Shown: positions 48,311-59,629 of the stretch, in pieces
How the letters are laid out: the number at the start of each line of letters is the position of its first letter
Position numbering within the stretch: position 1 is the stretch's first letter
Origin: Balaenoptera acutorostrata
Lineage: Eukaryota > Chordata > Mammalia > Artiodactyla > Balaenopteridae
Assembly (NCBI RefSeq): GCF_949987535.1
Contig: NC_080081.1
Span: 47,838,973 to 47,902,972 of the forward strand
DNA: 64,000 nt
Direction of reading: 5' to 3'
The notes under the pieces: model-generated
Told to the model about the DNA's origin: nothing
The model's input: the letters and a program-made list of their open reading frames with translations, nothing else
Database searches by the model: none
Translations under genes and position numbers: made by a program

Positions 48311-48388
48311 ACACAGACACACACACACACACACATCCCATAAGAAAAATAGAGAATTGTTCTGTGCTGTTTTGATAGGTAGGATTAT

Positions 48389-48421
<33 letters not shown>
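48311..48421. repeat. (CA)n and (GT)n microsatellites in opposite phase
   Basis: A CA run at about 48311-48335 and a GT run at 48391-48421 lie 55 bp apart and are complementary, so they could pair as a hairpin. Confidence 0.9.
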
Positions 48422-48423
<2 letters not shown>

Positions 48424-48578
48424 CATCCTTATTTTTACTCACTAACAGGCCTTAGATATCTTTCCATGTTTACTACATACAGATCTACTACATTTTATAT
48501 TCTATTCTCCAGTGTTTCTGTAGATAGAGTTAATTTATCCTATTGTAATCTCCTTAGGAAACCCTTCAACTAGTATTC

Positions 48579-49263
48579 TTTTTTTTTTTTTTTTCCCACA
48601 CACACACACTGTATTTTATTTTTACAAGAGATAGATAGACTGACACCAAGCATTGTACATGGATGAACACAACAAAAGCAACAATGATTGCAATTACCAA
48701 ACATGAAACACACGTATACTATGTCATAACATTGACATTCAGTCCAGTAATCCTCCACTGTAACAGCTCCTTTACTTTGCAGTGAAAATTGATTTGTATA
48801 TTCTTTTCCTCTGAGTCCTTGTGGGATTTTTTTTTTTTTTAATTCAGACAGAAAGTCACAAAAATTATACTCATCCTCATCAGTTCACTCAGTCCCATGT
48901 AATTAATTTCTTTTTTTTCATCTTGATCTTTTGTTAGCACTTTTATGAGTTCATCAGTTTTTCATTAGAGTTCTGAAAATGCTTATTCATTCAGTTCAGC
49001 AGTACAGTCAGTTACCAGAAACCTGTACTTGTCAGAGTCTTTTCCATGAATTTCTTGAAGATGAAACTCTTTTATAGGAACATATTTGCAAAATCATCAG
49101 AGTACACCCAGAACTGTCTGTAAATGACAAAAGACTTAAAAATGACCATGGTTAAAGATTTGATGAAAGTTCATAATAATGCAGTTGACAAGAAAATTAG
49201 TTATTTCTGAGATATACATTTTAAAGTAATAACTAGGATTATTACTTATAACATTATACCAGA
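48579..49263 (-). repeat. Candidate retrocopy of a polyadenylated RNA (3' part), minus strand
   Basis: A T16 run at 48579-48594 reads as a poly(A) tail on the minus strand, with an AATAAA signal (plus-strand tttatt at 48615-48620) about 20 nt before it. This is the arrangement expected for a reverse-transcribed mRNA 3' end. No long ORF or recognised protein is visible upstream of the tail (to the right), so the source may be a 3'UTR. I could not identify the parent gene. The right boundary is open and may run through the tandem array. Confidence 0.5.
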
Positions 49264-49578
49264 ACATATAAGATTTTTAGACGTTTCCTGTAATGTCTGA
49301 AACATTTATATTAACATATTTCCATACATATTTCCATACAAATACAAATATAAGATTTTTAGAAATTTCATGTAATGTCTGAAACATTTATATTAACATA
49401 TTTCCATACATATTTCCATACAAATACAAATATAAGAGTTTTAGAAATTTCATGTACTGTCTGAAACATTTATATTAACATATTTCCATACATATTTCCA
49501 TACAAATACAAATATAAGATTTTTAGAAATTTCATGTAATGTCTGAAACATTTATATTAACATATTTCCATACAAATA
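49264..49578. repeat. 82-bp tandem repeat array, about 3.8 copies
   Basis: The landmark ataag recurs at 49268, 49350, 49432 and 49514, exactly 82 bp apart. The units are nearly identical (for example one g/t change in unit 3), and the first unit is the most diverged. Each unit contains 'tttccatacatatttccata', itself a short internal duplication. There is no spacer-repeat alternation, so it is not a CRISPR array. Confidence 0.95.
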
Positions 49579-49604
49579 ACCCAATGAAAGTTTAGTATTA
49601 GTTG

Positions 49605-49720
49605 TTTTGTTTGTTTTTTTATACTGCAGGTTCTTATTAGGCATCAGTTTTATACACATCCGTGTATACATGTCAATCCCAATCGCCCAATTCAGCACAT
49701 TTCAATCTATTCTTACAGTC
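49605..49720 (-). repeat. Short L1 3'-end fragment (minus)
   Basis: 'actgcaggttcttattaggc' and 'gtgtatacatgtcaatccca' resemble a cetartiodactyl L1 3' terminus in reverse complement, preceded by a T-rich tail. Only about 115 bp is present. Confidence 0.55.
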
Positions 49721-51139
49721 CCCCAATATTTTAAGTTTTTAACCTCTAGAGGCTATATTTTGGGTCTTCATGTTAAGAAATGCTGATTTTTCTTGATAGG
49801 TTTAGGTGTAATAAAAAAACTAATCAATTCCCTGCAGTTGGAGATGCTGCACGGTGAATTTTGGTATAGGCTACCTACTTTCTGAGAGGAATAAGATACG
49901 ATTTAACAAGTTGAGTGATAGTTTACAGTGATTGGAGTAGTATTTTAAGGATACAGTTTCTGAATTCTGTGATGTCTCAGATAATGTAGGCAAAGTTTTG
50001 CTTAAAGCAACCTACCGTGTGTTAAACACTTTACTAGGGACTAAAAGGCCATTGTCCTCACCCACATGGGCATTATGCTGTGTCAGCTTCCTGCAGAGAA
50101 TGCAGACTTTCTAGATTTAGCTTTTTACTTTTATTATTTTAAAAATCAGGTCATCATTAAGTGGTGTATTCTCCATGGTTGTATAGAAATAGTTCAGTTA
50201 TTTGAAAAACGAAAGAAAGTCAGCTCTTTAGTACTTTTCACTAGTAACTCGGAAATACAACAAAACAAAATACAGTATTTTTAATTTGTCATAGAAATGG
50301 TATTCCAAATTACTCTGCAAACAAATAAATGAGGCAGAATAATGAAGAAATATGCTGAATAAGTCTTACACCTAAACTGAGATGAAACACAGGCATCGAG
50401 GCAGGTACAAATGAATCTGCTCTAAGACAGGTCAAAGGAAATGGTTACCTTTAATAGTTACATAGCAAAAGAATGAATGTTTGATTTTAGAGAAATAGAA
50501 CAGGTAAGGGAAATAAGTTGTGAAAGGGTATATTACTTTTTGTACCTTAGGATATTTTTTAATAAAAAATATGACAAGAGTAGTGTATGTACTTTTCTTT
50601 TTATCCTGCATATGGTATTTTAGAGTAAAATTTACTAAGGGATTAAAAAAGGTTTAAAAACTATGTTGGATAAATATCATTCTAATTTTTGTGATGTCAG
50701 GCGGACATCCTTCTCTTGCTAATGTGTTTTGATACCACAGGGGATAAAGCTTTCTAAGTATTTTTGTCTTCATGGCTAATGGACTTAGAGGTATGCAGAC
50801 GTGAGTATCCTCCTCCTCTTCCTGGCTGCTTCCTTTGAAGTTATGTAAAATGAAAGAAACACTGGAAGGGCTGTGTTTAAAAGGAATATTTCTGATTATT
50901 CATGTAACATAATATTTTCTCCCCTCAATTTCCTTTCTTTTGTACCTGTATTTTGATAGTAATATAATAAAAGGGGGGAAATGGTGCTGAAAACTAATCT
51001 CCCAATTATCTGGTCTGTTTCCTATGTCTTTAAATTGAAATAGTCCTTTCTAGCTAAGCATTCATTCTTCAGAATTTTTTTTTTGGTGTGACGTATCTGC
51101 CTCTCCTTTCTTGTAATCCTTAGTCCATGTGTGCCTTCC
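49721..51139. other. Intronic sequence without confident features
   Basis: AT-rich and mostly unique-looking. A faint L2-like stretch occurs near 50010-50085 (minus). No supported gene. Confidence 0.5.
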
Positions 51140-51280
51140 ATTTTATAACCTCATTCATTCATTCATTGAATGCTAGGCACTTTACCAGGGACTGGTGACG
51201 CAGTGCTGAATTAGGCTCCCAGAAGCAGACGCTGCCCTAGTAGATGTGTTCTAATGGAGAAGATGATACCTCACAGAGGT
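51140..51280 (-). repeat. L2 LINE 3'-end remnant (minus)
   Basis: 'attcattcattcattgaatg' followed by 'ctaggcactttaccaggga' is a diverged reverse-complement L2 end. Confidence 0.65.
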
Positions 51281-52539
51281 GCTGACTATTCCCAGGAGGT
51301 TTGCTGACCTAGCTTATTGCTTTTCTTCCTGCTCCCTCCACTGTCATCATCCTTCCTGACTTGATCATTCACATAGATGATCAATCTAATATTCCATCCT
51401 CTTATTTCCTTGACTTTATCACTCCCAACAATCTTTGTTTTTCCACCCAATCTCACCCACCCATTACCTTGGATAATATTGATAAAATACCACCTCTAAA
51501 TATGGTTTACAAACTTCCTTTCCTTTCCTGACCTACTTACTTACTTAATATTCCCACTTTAAGACTTCTATAACCCTTTTAGAACTGCTAATCTATTGAC
51601 TCTACCATTTTTTCATGTCCATCTCCTCCCCACCCTCACCATGCTCTTACTTCTTGTCTTATTGACCTTAGACACACAGTCCTTTGTTATCTTACATAAA
51701 TCTTCAGTTCATTTGCCTCTCTGTTCATATAAACTCTGCCCTTGGTTAGATGGAACTTCCCACCTCCTCTGCATTTGCACATCAGCACAACATACATCTG
51801 GGAGGGAGCACACAGCCACATTGACTAGTGTTTTCTGAATGACCACAGTTGACAAAGCGAGCCTTTAACAGATACGTTAACAGATATTCTACCACATGGC
51901 CTTTGTCAGCGTGCTTTTTTACTTTCTGAAAATGATTTCATATCTCCTCTCATACCTTTAGCTCTGCATCCTCACTTTTAGCTGATTATATTGCTGCTTC
52001 TATCACCGAGACTGTTGATGTAATCAGAGTAGAACTGCCACACCTTACTTCCTAGTCACCAGATCTAACAAGCTACCTGAATCTGTTCCCTTAGATTCTG
52101 CTTTTGCTCTTCTTAGAATGATCCACTTTCCCTGCAATTGTGTAAGGTCAATCCTTCCTCTTGTATAGTAGGTCACATCCTCTGTCACCTACTCAAGGGT
52201 TTTTTGTTGTTGTTCACTTGTTTGTTTTCCTGCATCTATACCTACCCTTTGCATCATCAATTTCTTCCTCTTTGCTTGGTTATTCCCATCAGCATGCAAA
52301 CATGTTGTGGTTTTCCCCCCAACACCCCAAATCACACCACAGGTTCCTTTCTAGCTACTGCCCTTGTTCTTTGCTCCCATTTACAGAATCTTCTCAAAAG
52401 AGTTGTCCCTTCTTCTTCTTGCTTTCTCCCTTCAATTTCTGATCAGGCTTATCTCCAATCCACCATTCAAGCTGCTCTTGTCAGGGTCACAGTAATCAGT
52501 AGATGGTGACACCATTCCCTTAGTTGTTGAGACCAAAAG
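51281..52539. other. Pyrimidine-rich ancient repeat-like sequence, unassigned
   Basis: Continuous C/T-rich text similar in style to the internal region of L2-type LINEs, but too diverged to assign by eye. The longest chance ORF (52138-52509, plus) is leucine- and cysteine-rich without a domain and is not called as a gene. Confidence 0.4.
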
Positions 52540-53560
52540 CTTTGTCATCATCTTTGAATTTTAATTCTTTCACACCTCACCCCTCACACCCAAACTATCA
52601 GAAAGTCTGATCTGATCTTCCTCATATTGAGCAAATCTATGCCTTCCATCACTGGCGTCATATACTAGGCTGCTGTCAACTCTTCACCAGACAATGTAGA
52701 AGGCTTCTAATTTGTTTCCTTGTTTCATGTTTTGCCACTTAGAGTCTGGTGCCACACAGTAGTTAGAATAATCTTCTAAAAATGTTTGTTCTGTCTTATA
52801 ATTTCTACGCATGTTTTTCCATCCACTTAGAATAAAACCTAAAGTCTCTACCAAAGTCTCTACCATGGTTTTTAAGACCTTATCAGGAGCCAGTAAACTT
52901 TTTCTTAAATGGCCAGATCCTAAGCATTTTAGGCTAGGGTGTTATGTATGCTTTTAGTTGTTTCTGCTGTTGTTTCTTTCCCTTCTTTCTCTGTCTTCTC
53001 CTCCTCTTCCTCTTCTTTTTTACAAGCTTTCAAAATGTGAAAACCATTCTTAGCTCAAGTCATACAAAAACATTTGGCTGTGGTTTGTCAGTCCCCTGCT
53101 TCCAGGATTAGATGTCTGCCTGTCTTATCTGTGCTTGTCATCTATAACTCTTTGTCACACTCACTGGGATTTAGTTGAATCTTCTTGCTGTCCTTCAAAT
53201 ATGCCGAGTTCATTCCTACCTTAGGGCTTTGTATTTGCTCTTCTGTTTGCTTGAAATACCCTTCTTCCAGAATGCCCATGTTCCCTGCTTTTCTTTATTC
53301 TGGTCTCTGCTCAGATTTTATTTTCTTAGACAGAAAAAAATGTCATTTGATCAAACTTATGACTTTTAAATAGCTGCTTCCTCTATTACTCATTCTTTTT
53401 CTTCCACCTTTTCCATTTAAGTAGTTAGCACTACATTTTGGCTTAGGCCCCAAACCTAGGAGTCATCTTTGACTTTTATGTCACCAGTGTAGCCACATCA
53501 TATAAACAATGTCGGCACACAGTAGGTACTCAATATACCCTTTAAGCAATAAATAGCAAT
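52540..53560 (+). repeat. L2 LINE remnant (plus), interrupted
   Basis: Diverged L2 ORF2 3' text: 'agaataaaacctaaagtctc', 'tggtttttaagaccttatca', then 'ccttagggctttgtatttgc' and 'ttgaaatacccttcttccag'. A non-L2 insertion seems to lie at about 52890-53150. It ends with 'ggcacacagtaggtactcaa'. A 12-bp tandem duplication (aaagtctctacc twice) lies at about 52840-52864. Confidence 0.6.
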
Positions 53561-54039
53561 TAAAGTTATTACAATACAGAGTGGTGAGTGTTTTGAAAAA
53601 GGAATCCATAGATGGGGTGGGGGGACTCAGTTTGTGTGGCTTATAAGAAAGTCCTCCCGGGAAGTTAGTTTTGGCCCAGATCTAACTGATGTCTGGGAGT
53701 AGCCAGTGCGAGGAGCCTGCATAGTAGTGATGCTGAGGGTTTGGGTAAGAGGGGAGGGTGTCAAGGCAGGAATCTCAGGTGAAAATGCAGAGGCCTTTAC
53801 ACAGTAAATGTTTCAAACTGGAAAAACCTAATATGGTTAAAATAAAGAATTAGTTTTTCCCAGTAAGTTTATTCTGTTTTTCCCAGTGTTTATTGGGAAA
53901 GTCTACTTGCTGCCCCATTTAAGATGTTGTCTGCGTTTACCTTCATTCTCTAATCAAACAAACTGATAATTAACAGCTCAGCTTCTATGTCTTGAACCAG
54001 AGTGGCCCCAGAGAAAAGATTGACAGATTGGCCTCGGTC
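53561..54039. other. Intronic sequence without features
   Basis: No recognised element. A short near-repeat of 'tttttcccagt' occurs at about 53855-53885. Confidence 0.5.
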
Positions 54040-56330
54040 TTTCCTATAAAGGGAACCAAACATTATGTTCTCTTTTTTTTGTTTGACTTCTTTAACTCAG
54101 CATAGTTTTTTGGATTCATCTATCTTGTTGCATTATCAGTAGTGAAATTTTTTATTGTTGCATAGTATTCCATTGTATGGATATAGAACAACTTGTTGAT
54201 GAATGCTTGCATTGTTCCCAGTCTTTGGCTTTTATGAATAAAGCTGTTCTGAATGTTGTATGGATTTTTTCCCCTCCTACTTAACACCTAGTTGTGCACT
54301 TGCTGAGTCAGTGTCTATTTAACTTTAAAAGAAATCTCTAAACTGTTTTATAAGTGGTCGTACTGTTTTACATCTCCACTAGTTGTGTAGGAGAGTTCCA
54401 GGTGCTTCACACCTTCACCATTCCAGGAGGTATGTAGCATTATTTTGTTTTTGTTTTATTTTGCATTTCCCTGATGACAAATGATCTTGAACATCATTTC
54501 ATATGCTTATTGACCATTCATACATCTTCTTTTGCAAAGTCTGTTATTCATGTTTTTAAATGGACTGTTTGTCTTATTACTATTGAATTGTAGGAGTTCA
54601 TTAAATGGTTTGAATAGAAATCCTTTATGACAGGGGTCCTCAACCCCAGCGCTGTTAGGAACCGGGCCACACAGCAGGAGGTGAACGGCAGGCAAGCCAG
54701 TGAAGCTTCGTCTGCCGCTTCCCATCACTCGCATTACTGCCTGAACCATCCCCCCAAGCCCCTCTGTCTGTGGAAAAATTGTCTTCCACGAAACTGGTCC
54801 CTGGCGCCAAAAGGTTGGGCACTGCTGTTTATGAGATATATTTATCGTTGGGAGAGACAGTCTACCGTGGGCCCCGGATATCCCTGTATATTCTTTCTGG
54901 TTATGCCAACATGCAAGGCCTGACCATTCTTTATCCAGGTCATTTCTCAGGACTGCATTTACAGTGAAGCAACTTTAGAGGTGAAGTTATATCTCTGTGG
55001 ATAATGAGCGGGTTTGTTACTGTTCACTATGAAAGTGGTGATTCCCCCAAGCTCAGTGTTCTTCCCTTGTTATACAGTCCACTGCGTGTGTAGGTATCCA
55101 TCATTCATCAGGGATCTCTGCATCATCCCTGTGGGTTGGTGGGTTAGGGAACCAACATGTATAATAGAGTCCTTTTGTCTCTAACTGAGGAGTCTTGTGT
55201 TTTCTGTCAGAATTCATGAAATAGTAACAGGCTAACTTAGCTTGTATGTAGGGTAAAATCTCAGCCTCTGCACAGTTCTTGACAGGTATTGCAATGTTTT
55301 CTCAGTCTGTGGCTTACCTTTCATTTTCTTAATGAAGCTATCTTAATAAAAAAAGAGCCTTTTGAAAAGTGGAAGGTTTACATTTTGATGAAATCCAACT
55401 TTATAGTTAGTGCTTTTGTATCCTAAGAACCTTTGCCTTCCTCAGGGTAGTGAAGATTTTCACTATGTGTTCTTCTAGACATTTTATAATTTTAGCTTTT
55501 ACATTTAGGTCTAGAATTTAGGTCCACATTCTTTCATGTGGATGTTCAATTATTCTAACACCAGTTGTTGAAAAGATTCTTCTTACCCCATTGAATTACA
55601 TTGAGATCTTTGTTGAGAATCATTGACTACATAGATTCAAGTATATTTCTGTACTCTCTTCTGTTCTGTTAATGTTCCATTAATTCTACTTTGATTACTG
55701 TAGCTTTTCAGTAAATCTTGAAATCAGATAAAGTAAGCCCCCAACTTTATTCTTTTTCAAAATTGTTCTATTGTAGGTTCTCTGCATTTCCATATTAATT
55801 TTAGAACCTGCTTCTCAATTTCTTCAAAAAAGCTTGCTGGAACATTGATGGTGATTATATTGAATCTATAAATTATTATTTTTTAAATGTATTTATTAAT
55901 GGATTTCTTGATATTGAGTCATCTGATCCAGGAACATGGTATAGCATCTTCATTTATTTAGGTCTTCTTTCTCTCCACAATGTTTTATAGTTTTCAGTGT
56001 ATAGATATTTCCCTTCTTTTGTTAAAAATTTTCCTAATGATTTTGTATTTTTTTGATGCTGTTAGAAAATGATATATTTAAAAGTTTTATTTTCTAATTG
56101 CTGGTAGTAGTTAGGAAAAAAAATTGTTTTTCTGTATTGAATTTTATTCTGTGAGTTTGCTAAATTCATGTAGATAATCATCTCATTTGCTAATAGACAT
56201 ATCTACTTCTTCCTTTCTAATCTGTGTGTCTGTTGTTGTTACTGCCTTACTGCACTATCTAGGACCTTCACTACAATACTGAATAGGAATGGTGAGAGCT
56301 GACATGTCTTCTCTTGTTCCCAATTTTAGG
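54040..56330 (-). repeat. Old L1 remnant (minus), interrupted by a hAT element and other sequence
   Basis: 54060-54630 has diverged L1 ORF2 C-terminal text in reverse complement ('tagtattccattgtatggat', 'catttccctgatgacaaatg'). L1 text returns at about 55540-56330 ('ttgattactgtagcttttca', 'gaataggaatggtgagagc'). The hAT element at 54631-54827 sits inside. About 54840-55240 does not look like L1 and may be a further insertion I cannot name. Frames are broken throughout. Confidence 0.75.
54624..54834. mobile_element. Small nonautonomous hAT element with 7-bp duplication
   Basis: The body, 54631-54827 (197 bp), starts 'caggggtcctcaacc' and ends 'ggttgggcactgctg', imperfect inverted ends of hAT type. 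The duplication tttatga flanks it at 54624-54630 and 54828-54834; hAT elements normally duplicate 8 bp. It contains 'gttaggaaccgggccacaca' and 'ttgtcttccacgaaactggt', familiar internal text of a mammalian DNA transposon. No transposase is present. Confidence 0.87.
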
Positions 56331-56799
56331 GGGACCAACATGTTGATTTGACCAACATGGAAGTTATAATAGCTGGAAGACTTTATTAATGGGGACATTC
56401 TGTTCATTAAGTGCCCTATTCTGGGTCATTAAAGCAAATTAAAGCATTGTTCGGGTTTTTGGATGCCTGAACTCATCTCTTTAGGAACTTTGCTGTAAGG
56501 ACCCCATAGAATGTGGATTCAGTTAGCGCCCATTTCATGGAATGGCATATTTTTCTTTAGTAAATTATGACTTGCTATTGATGAAAATCACCTGTTTCCC
56601 AGGGCTAATTTGTTTTGCATTATTGGGAATGTTTCCTTGTGCAACATTGTAGCAAATTAATAAAAATAAAAAGAAATGAAAAAATACATCTAATTTCCTA
56701 CCATCCCAACTTAGCTGCTTTTGGGCATGTACAGTTCCTTTTCTTCCCATTAGATTTGTAATCTGTAATTTAAATAGATATAATTCTGGAGTTTATTAT
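56331..56799. other. Intronic sequence without features
   Basis: Unassigned AT-rich sequence between the old L1 and the L2 remnant. Confidence 0.5.
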
Positions 56800-57320
56800 T
56801 AGTTGGGCATCCTCATCATTTCCCATCTGGACTACACACATACCTTCTCAACAGGCCTTTCTGCTTCTGATGCTTCTGATCTCAGAGTAAAAGTCAAGTT
56901 CTTTGGTGGCCTGTAAGGCCTACAGTCCCCTCCGTCACAAATTTTTTCCAGATATCTGCATGTTTAGAGGTCTCACCTCCTTCAAACCTTCATTCTAACA
57001 TTCAGGTTTGAGGCCTTCAGAGTCTTTTCTGTGAAGCTTTCTTTTTTCTTTGACCACCCTGTTTGAAATTGCATCCCACCTCCTAATGCTGCTTATTCCT
57101 CCTCCTGTTTTTATTTTTCTCTATAGCACTTAACACTACAGTGAGATGTATGTTAATTATTTTACATTTATTGTCTGTCATTCTTTATTCTTCCCTGTGG
57201 AGAATAAAGCTCCGTGCAGGTAGGTATCTTTGTCTCTTGTTCACTGGTCTTTTTTCAGCACTTAGCACAGCGACAGGCACTTAGTAGGGAATTAATGTTT
57301 GTTGAATAATGAATGAACTC
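56800..57320 (+). repeat. L2 LINE 3' region (plus)
   Basis: Good colinear similarity to L2: 'cagatatctgcatgtttaga', 'gaccaccctgtttgaaattg', 'tatagcacttaacactacag', 'agcacttagcacagcgacag' and the terminal 'taatgtttgttgaataatga'. It is the best preserved L2 copy in the window. Another short L2-like piece follows at about 57330-57430. Confidence 0.85.
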
Positions 57321-58101
57321 CAGCTCTTCTCATATTTATTTCATACTGCTGCCAGTGTGATGCTTCCAAACCCCCTGGAAAAGCTGTTTGTGTGGCGGTG
57401 CTCTACCACTCCAGGACCTGGCGTCTATCTTCAGTTGTATGTGCTATGTGCTTTTGTTTTTCTTTTTGGGTGTGTGCTTTTGTGTGATGTTTTAGTCTGA
57501 AAGATATTCTTGTCTAAGTCTTTGCCTCCCTAACTCTTACATACCTTCCCTTTGGCTTCCCTTGTCCGTTCTGCCAAGTTGGGTGTTCCTCCTGTGGTCC
57601 CTTGGTGACATGTTAGAGGAATTAGACTGCACTTAATAGTACTGTTTCCTTGCTTGGGTTTCTCCTTCCATACTTAGGTTTTGATAATCTCTGTGTCTGT
57701 ATTGCCTTGAACTAGGTGCTTAATGATTTACAGCTTTTTCTGTGTTGCTTGGAATATTAATTTTAATAGGGTCATTCTTGTATTAAGTTTTGGTTTTTAT
57801 TTTGCATGTGCCTAAAACACATTGGTATATTTTCAGATATTTCCTATGTTTTCCATGATAGTCTGGATTTGACAAAGCAATTATTTTAATTTGAAAACCT
57901 TTTGATATTATGTTGCTATCTTTTGTGGATACCATGGATTATAGATTTATGGGCAGAAGTAAGGAAATCATCCTCTCAAAATAATGCTACTCAGAGTAGT
58001 TGTGTGCCACTGTTAATATGAAAGGTGGGATTAATGTAGTTACTATTTTAATGGATAATCTTCACACAACATGAATTAAATTTTTTAAACTTATTTTACA
58101 G
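57321..58101. other. Intronic sequence leading to the acceptor of the second exon
   Basis: AT-rich, without recognised elements apart from a short L2-like start. It ends in a T-rich tract and acceptor AG at 58100-58101. Confidence 0.6.
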
Positions 58102-58232
58102 GGAAGTGTTAAGAGTAGTCGACAGATCTCACCTCAGGAATTCATCCATGAACTGAAGATGGGGTCTGCAGATGAGAGGCTTTTCACGTGCCTGGAGTCC
58201 CTCCGTGTGTCTTTGACGAGTAATCCCGTGAG
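58102..58232 (+). CDS. DIAPH3: DIAPH3 exon (GTPase-binding region into armadillo/DID start)
   Basis: A 131-bp exon, entering in phase 0 and leaving after two bases of a codon (43 codons plus 2 nt), with donor gtaatt at 58233. The peptide starts GSVKSSRQISPQEFIHELK and continues MGSADERLFTCLESLRVSL, then TSNPV. This matches DIAPH3, with residues as I recall them for human except SVKSS for SLKRS and F for V in ERLFTC. The final AG plus a C from the next exon would restore the serine of NPVSW. It directly follows the exon at 1998-2102 in the mRNA. It covers the end of the Rho-binding segment and the first helices of the diaphanous inhibitory domain, which binds the C-terminal DAD. No frame disruption is seen. 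Confidence 0.95.
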
Positions 58233-58681
58233 GTAATTGTCTATCTGAATATGAGGGCATATTACTGAATTAAACAGATGCCATGATCTGCCACTTTTAT
58301 GCAGTACTTCATGGTGCCTGTGAGTAAATAGGTGGTCTATCTCAACAACTTCTCAAGGTAAAAATTGAATACATAATTTTTATATGCATGTGGAAATACA
58401 GTCTCAATAGTACCTTTTGTGTTTATTACTGAGTGATATATAGCCTGTGGACTTTTAAAAAAGTCATTCTTTTTTTTTTTTCTTAGAATTTTTAAAAGCT
58501 TAAGGTGTTTTTCAAAAGAGAACAGTCATCAGAAACTGTCAATTTAATGGGGCTGAGTTTCACTCTGAATTTTGGTATTGTACATATATATTGGCTCATT
58601 CCTGTTTGATATAGCAAGAAATACTATTAATTTATTATTTCCTTTATTGGAATTGGTATCTTTATAGGAGCCCATAGGTTA

Positions 58682-58820
58682 GCGTTGTCAGACTTAGCAA
58701 ATAAAAATATAGGACGCCCAGTAAAATCTGGGTTTTAGACGTAGTTACGTTAAAAAATTATTTGTTGTTTTTCCAGAATTCCAAATTTAACTGGGTGCCC
58801 TGTATCTAGCTACTGTAACT
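58682..58820. mobile_element. Palindromic nonautonomous DNA-transposon relic
   Basis: The left arm has 'ataggacgcccagtaaaat' and the right arm 'aaatttaactgggtgccct', diverged reverse complements of each other around a centre near 58758. This matches a known mammalian palindromic repeat with the phrase aggacgcccagttaaatt, whose name I cannot give with certainty. It has no coding content. Confidence 0.7.
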
Positions 58821-59032
58821 ACAATAGGTGTCTTGATAAATCAGTTTTTAGACCTTTTAGTCCAGCATATTCTTGAAAAATTTTAAGTAGGAATTGTTAT
58901 AAAATGTCTGAACAGTCATAGAATCAGAATTTCTGAGCTGCAAGAGTCTAAGGTAGATTAGTTTTGATTTCTTATTGTATAATGAATGCTTATTTCTGCA
59001 TAAATATATATAAATATTTTCTAGCCCTAGCT

Positions 59033-59098
59033 CTATATACATATATATGTATATATATATATGTATGCATATATGTGTGTGTGTGTGTGTGTGTGTAT
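59033..59098. repeat. (TA)n/(GT)n compound microsatellite
   Basis: TATA/TATG-rich sequence followed by about 11 GT units. The minus-strand ORF over it (His-Thr and Ile-Tyr repeats) is an artefact of the simple repeat. Confidence 0.95.
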
Positions 59099-59384
59099 AA
59101 AGTATAGACAAAGGGCTAGAGGGCCAGAATGAAAAACTATGATTGGAGGTTAATGATATATAAAAGAATTTTTTTGATACTCTGATATTCCGGATGTTTC
59201 TGAAGTTTGGCTACAGTATGATAAAGATCCTTGACAGTATAAGCATTTAAAATAAAAAGACCCTACCTGCTGAGAGACATGAAAGTGAGGTTTAACTAAG
59301 GAGTATGAAGAGTGAACAAAGAATCTCTATTATTTCAATTTTATCTTTATTTTTCCATATTTTACCACTTTCAGTGTGTTCTCT

Positions 59385-59510
59385 AGGTTGTAAATTAATG
59401 GTGGGCATGAGACCAGGGATTTCATATGTCTTATATACCTCTCTTTACCAGGCACAGTGCTTTTAGCACATAGAAAGTGCTAAGTGAAGATTTGTTGATT
59501 GAAACAATTT
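59385..59510 (+). repeat. L2 LINE 3'-end remnant (plus)
   Basis: 'accaggcacagtgcttttag', 'cacatagaaagtgctaagtg' and 'gatttgttgattgaaa' follow the L2 3' terminus. Confidence 0.7.
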
Positions 59511-59629
59511 TAACCTTCTTCAGTCTTATGTTGGCTATTGCTAGAAACTAAGTTGAATTAGGAGTTTATTTATTTGACAGGTATAGTCATACATGGAGAG
59601 CTCTGGTCTCCAGCTTAATCTTTACCTGT

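Larger units (their letters stand above)
2103..58101 (+). other. Complete DIAPH3 intron of 55,999 bp
   Basis: It runs from a strong gtaagt donor at 2103 to the acceptor AG at 58100-58101, which follows a T-rich tract. Both flanking exon junctions are phase 0, so the exons join without frame change. The intron contains the transposons and repeats listed below. No intermediate exon with homology to formins was recognised. A cassette exon of unknown sequence cannot be excluded by eye. Confidence 0.88.

Noticed and set aside
49264..49578. CRISPR array
   Set aside because: The 82-bp units are directly abutting with no unique spacers, and the host is a mammal; it is a minisatellite.
52138..52509. 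123-codon Leu/Cys/Pro-rich ORF with a hydrophobic start
   Set aside because: Sits in pyrimidine-rich ancient repeat-like sequence; C/T-rich DNA gives such hydrophobic translations by chance. No splice or promoter context.
54627..54923. 98-codon ORF
   Set aside because: Most of it is translation of the small hAT element; no transposase domain is present.
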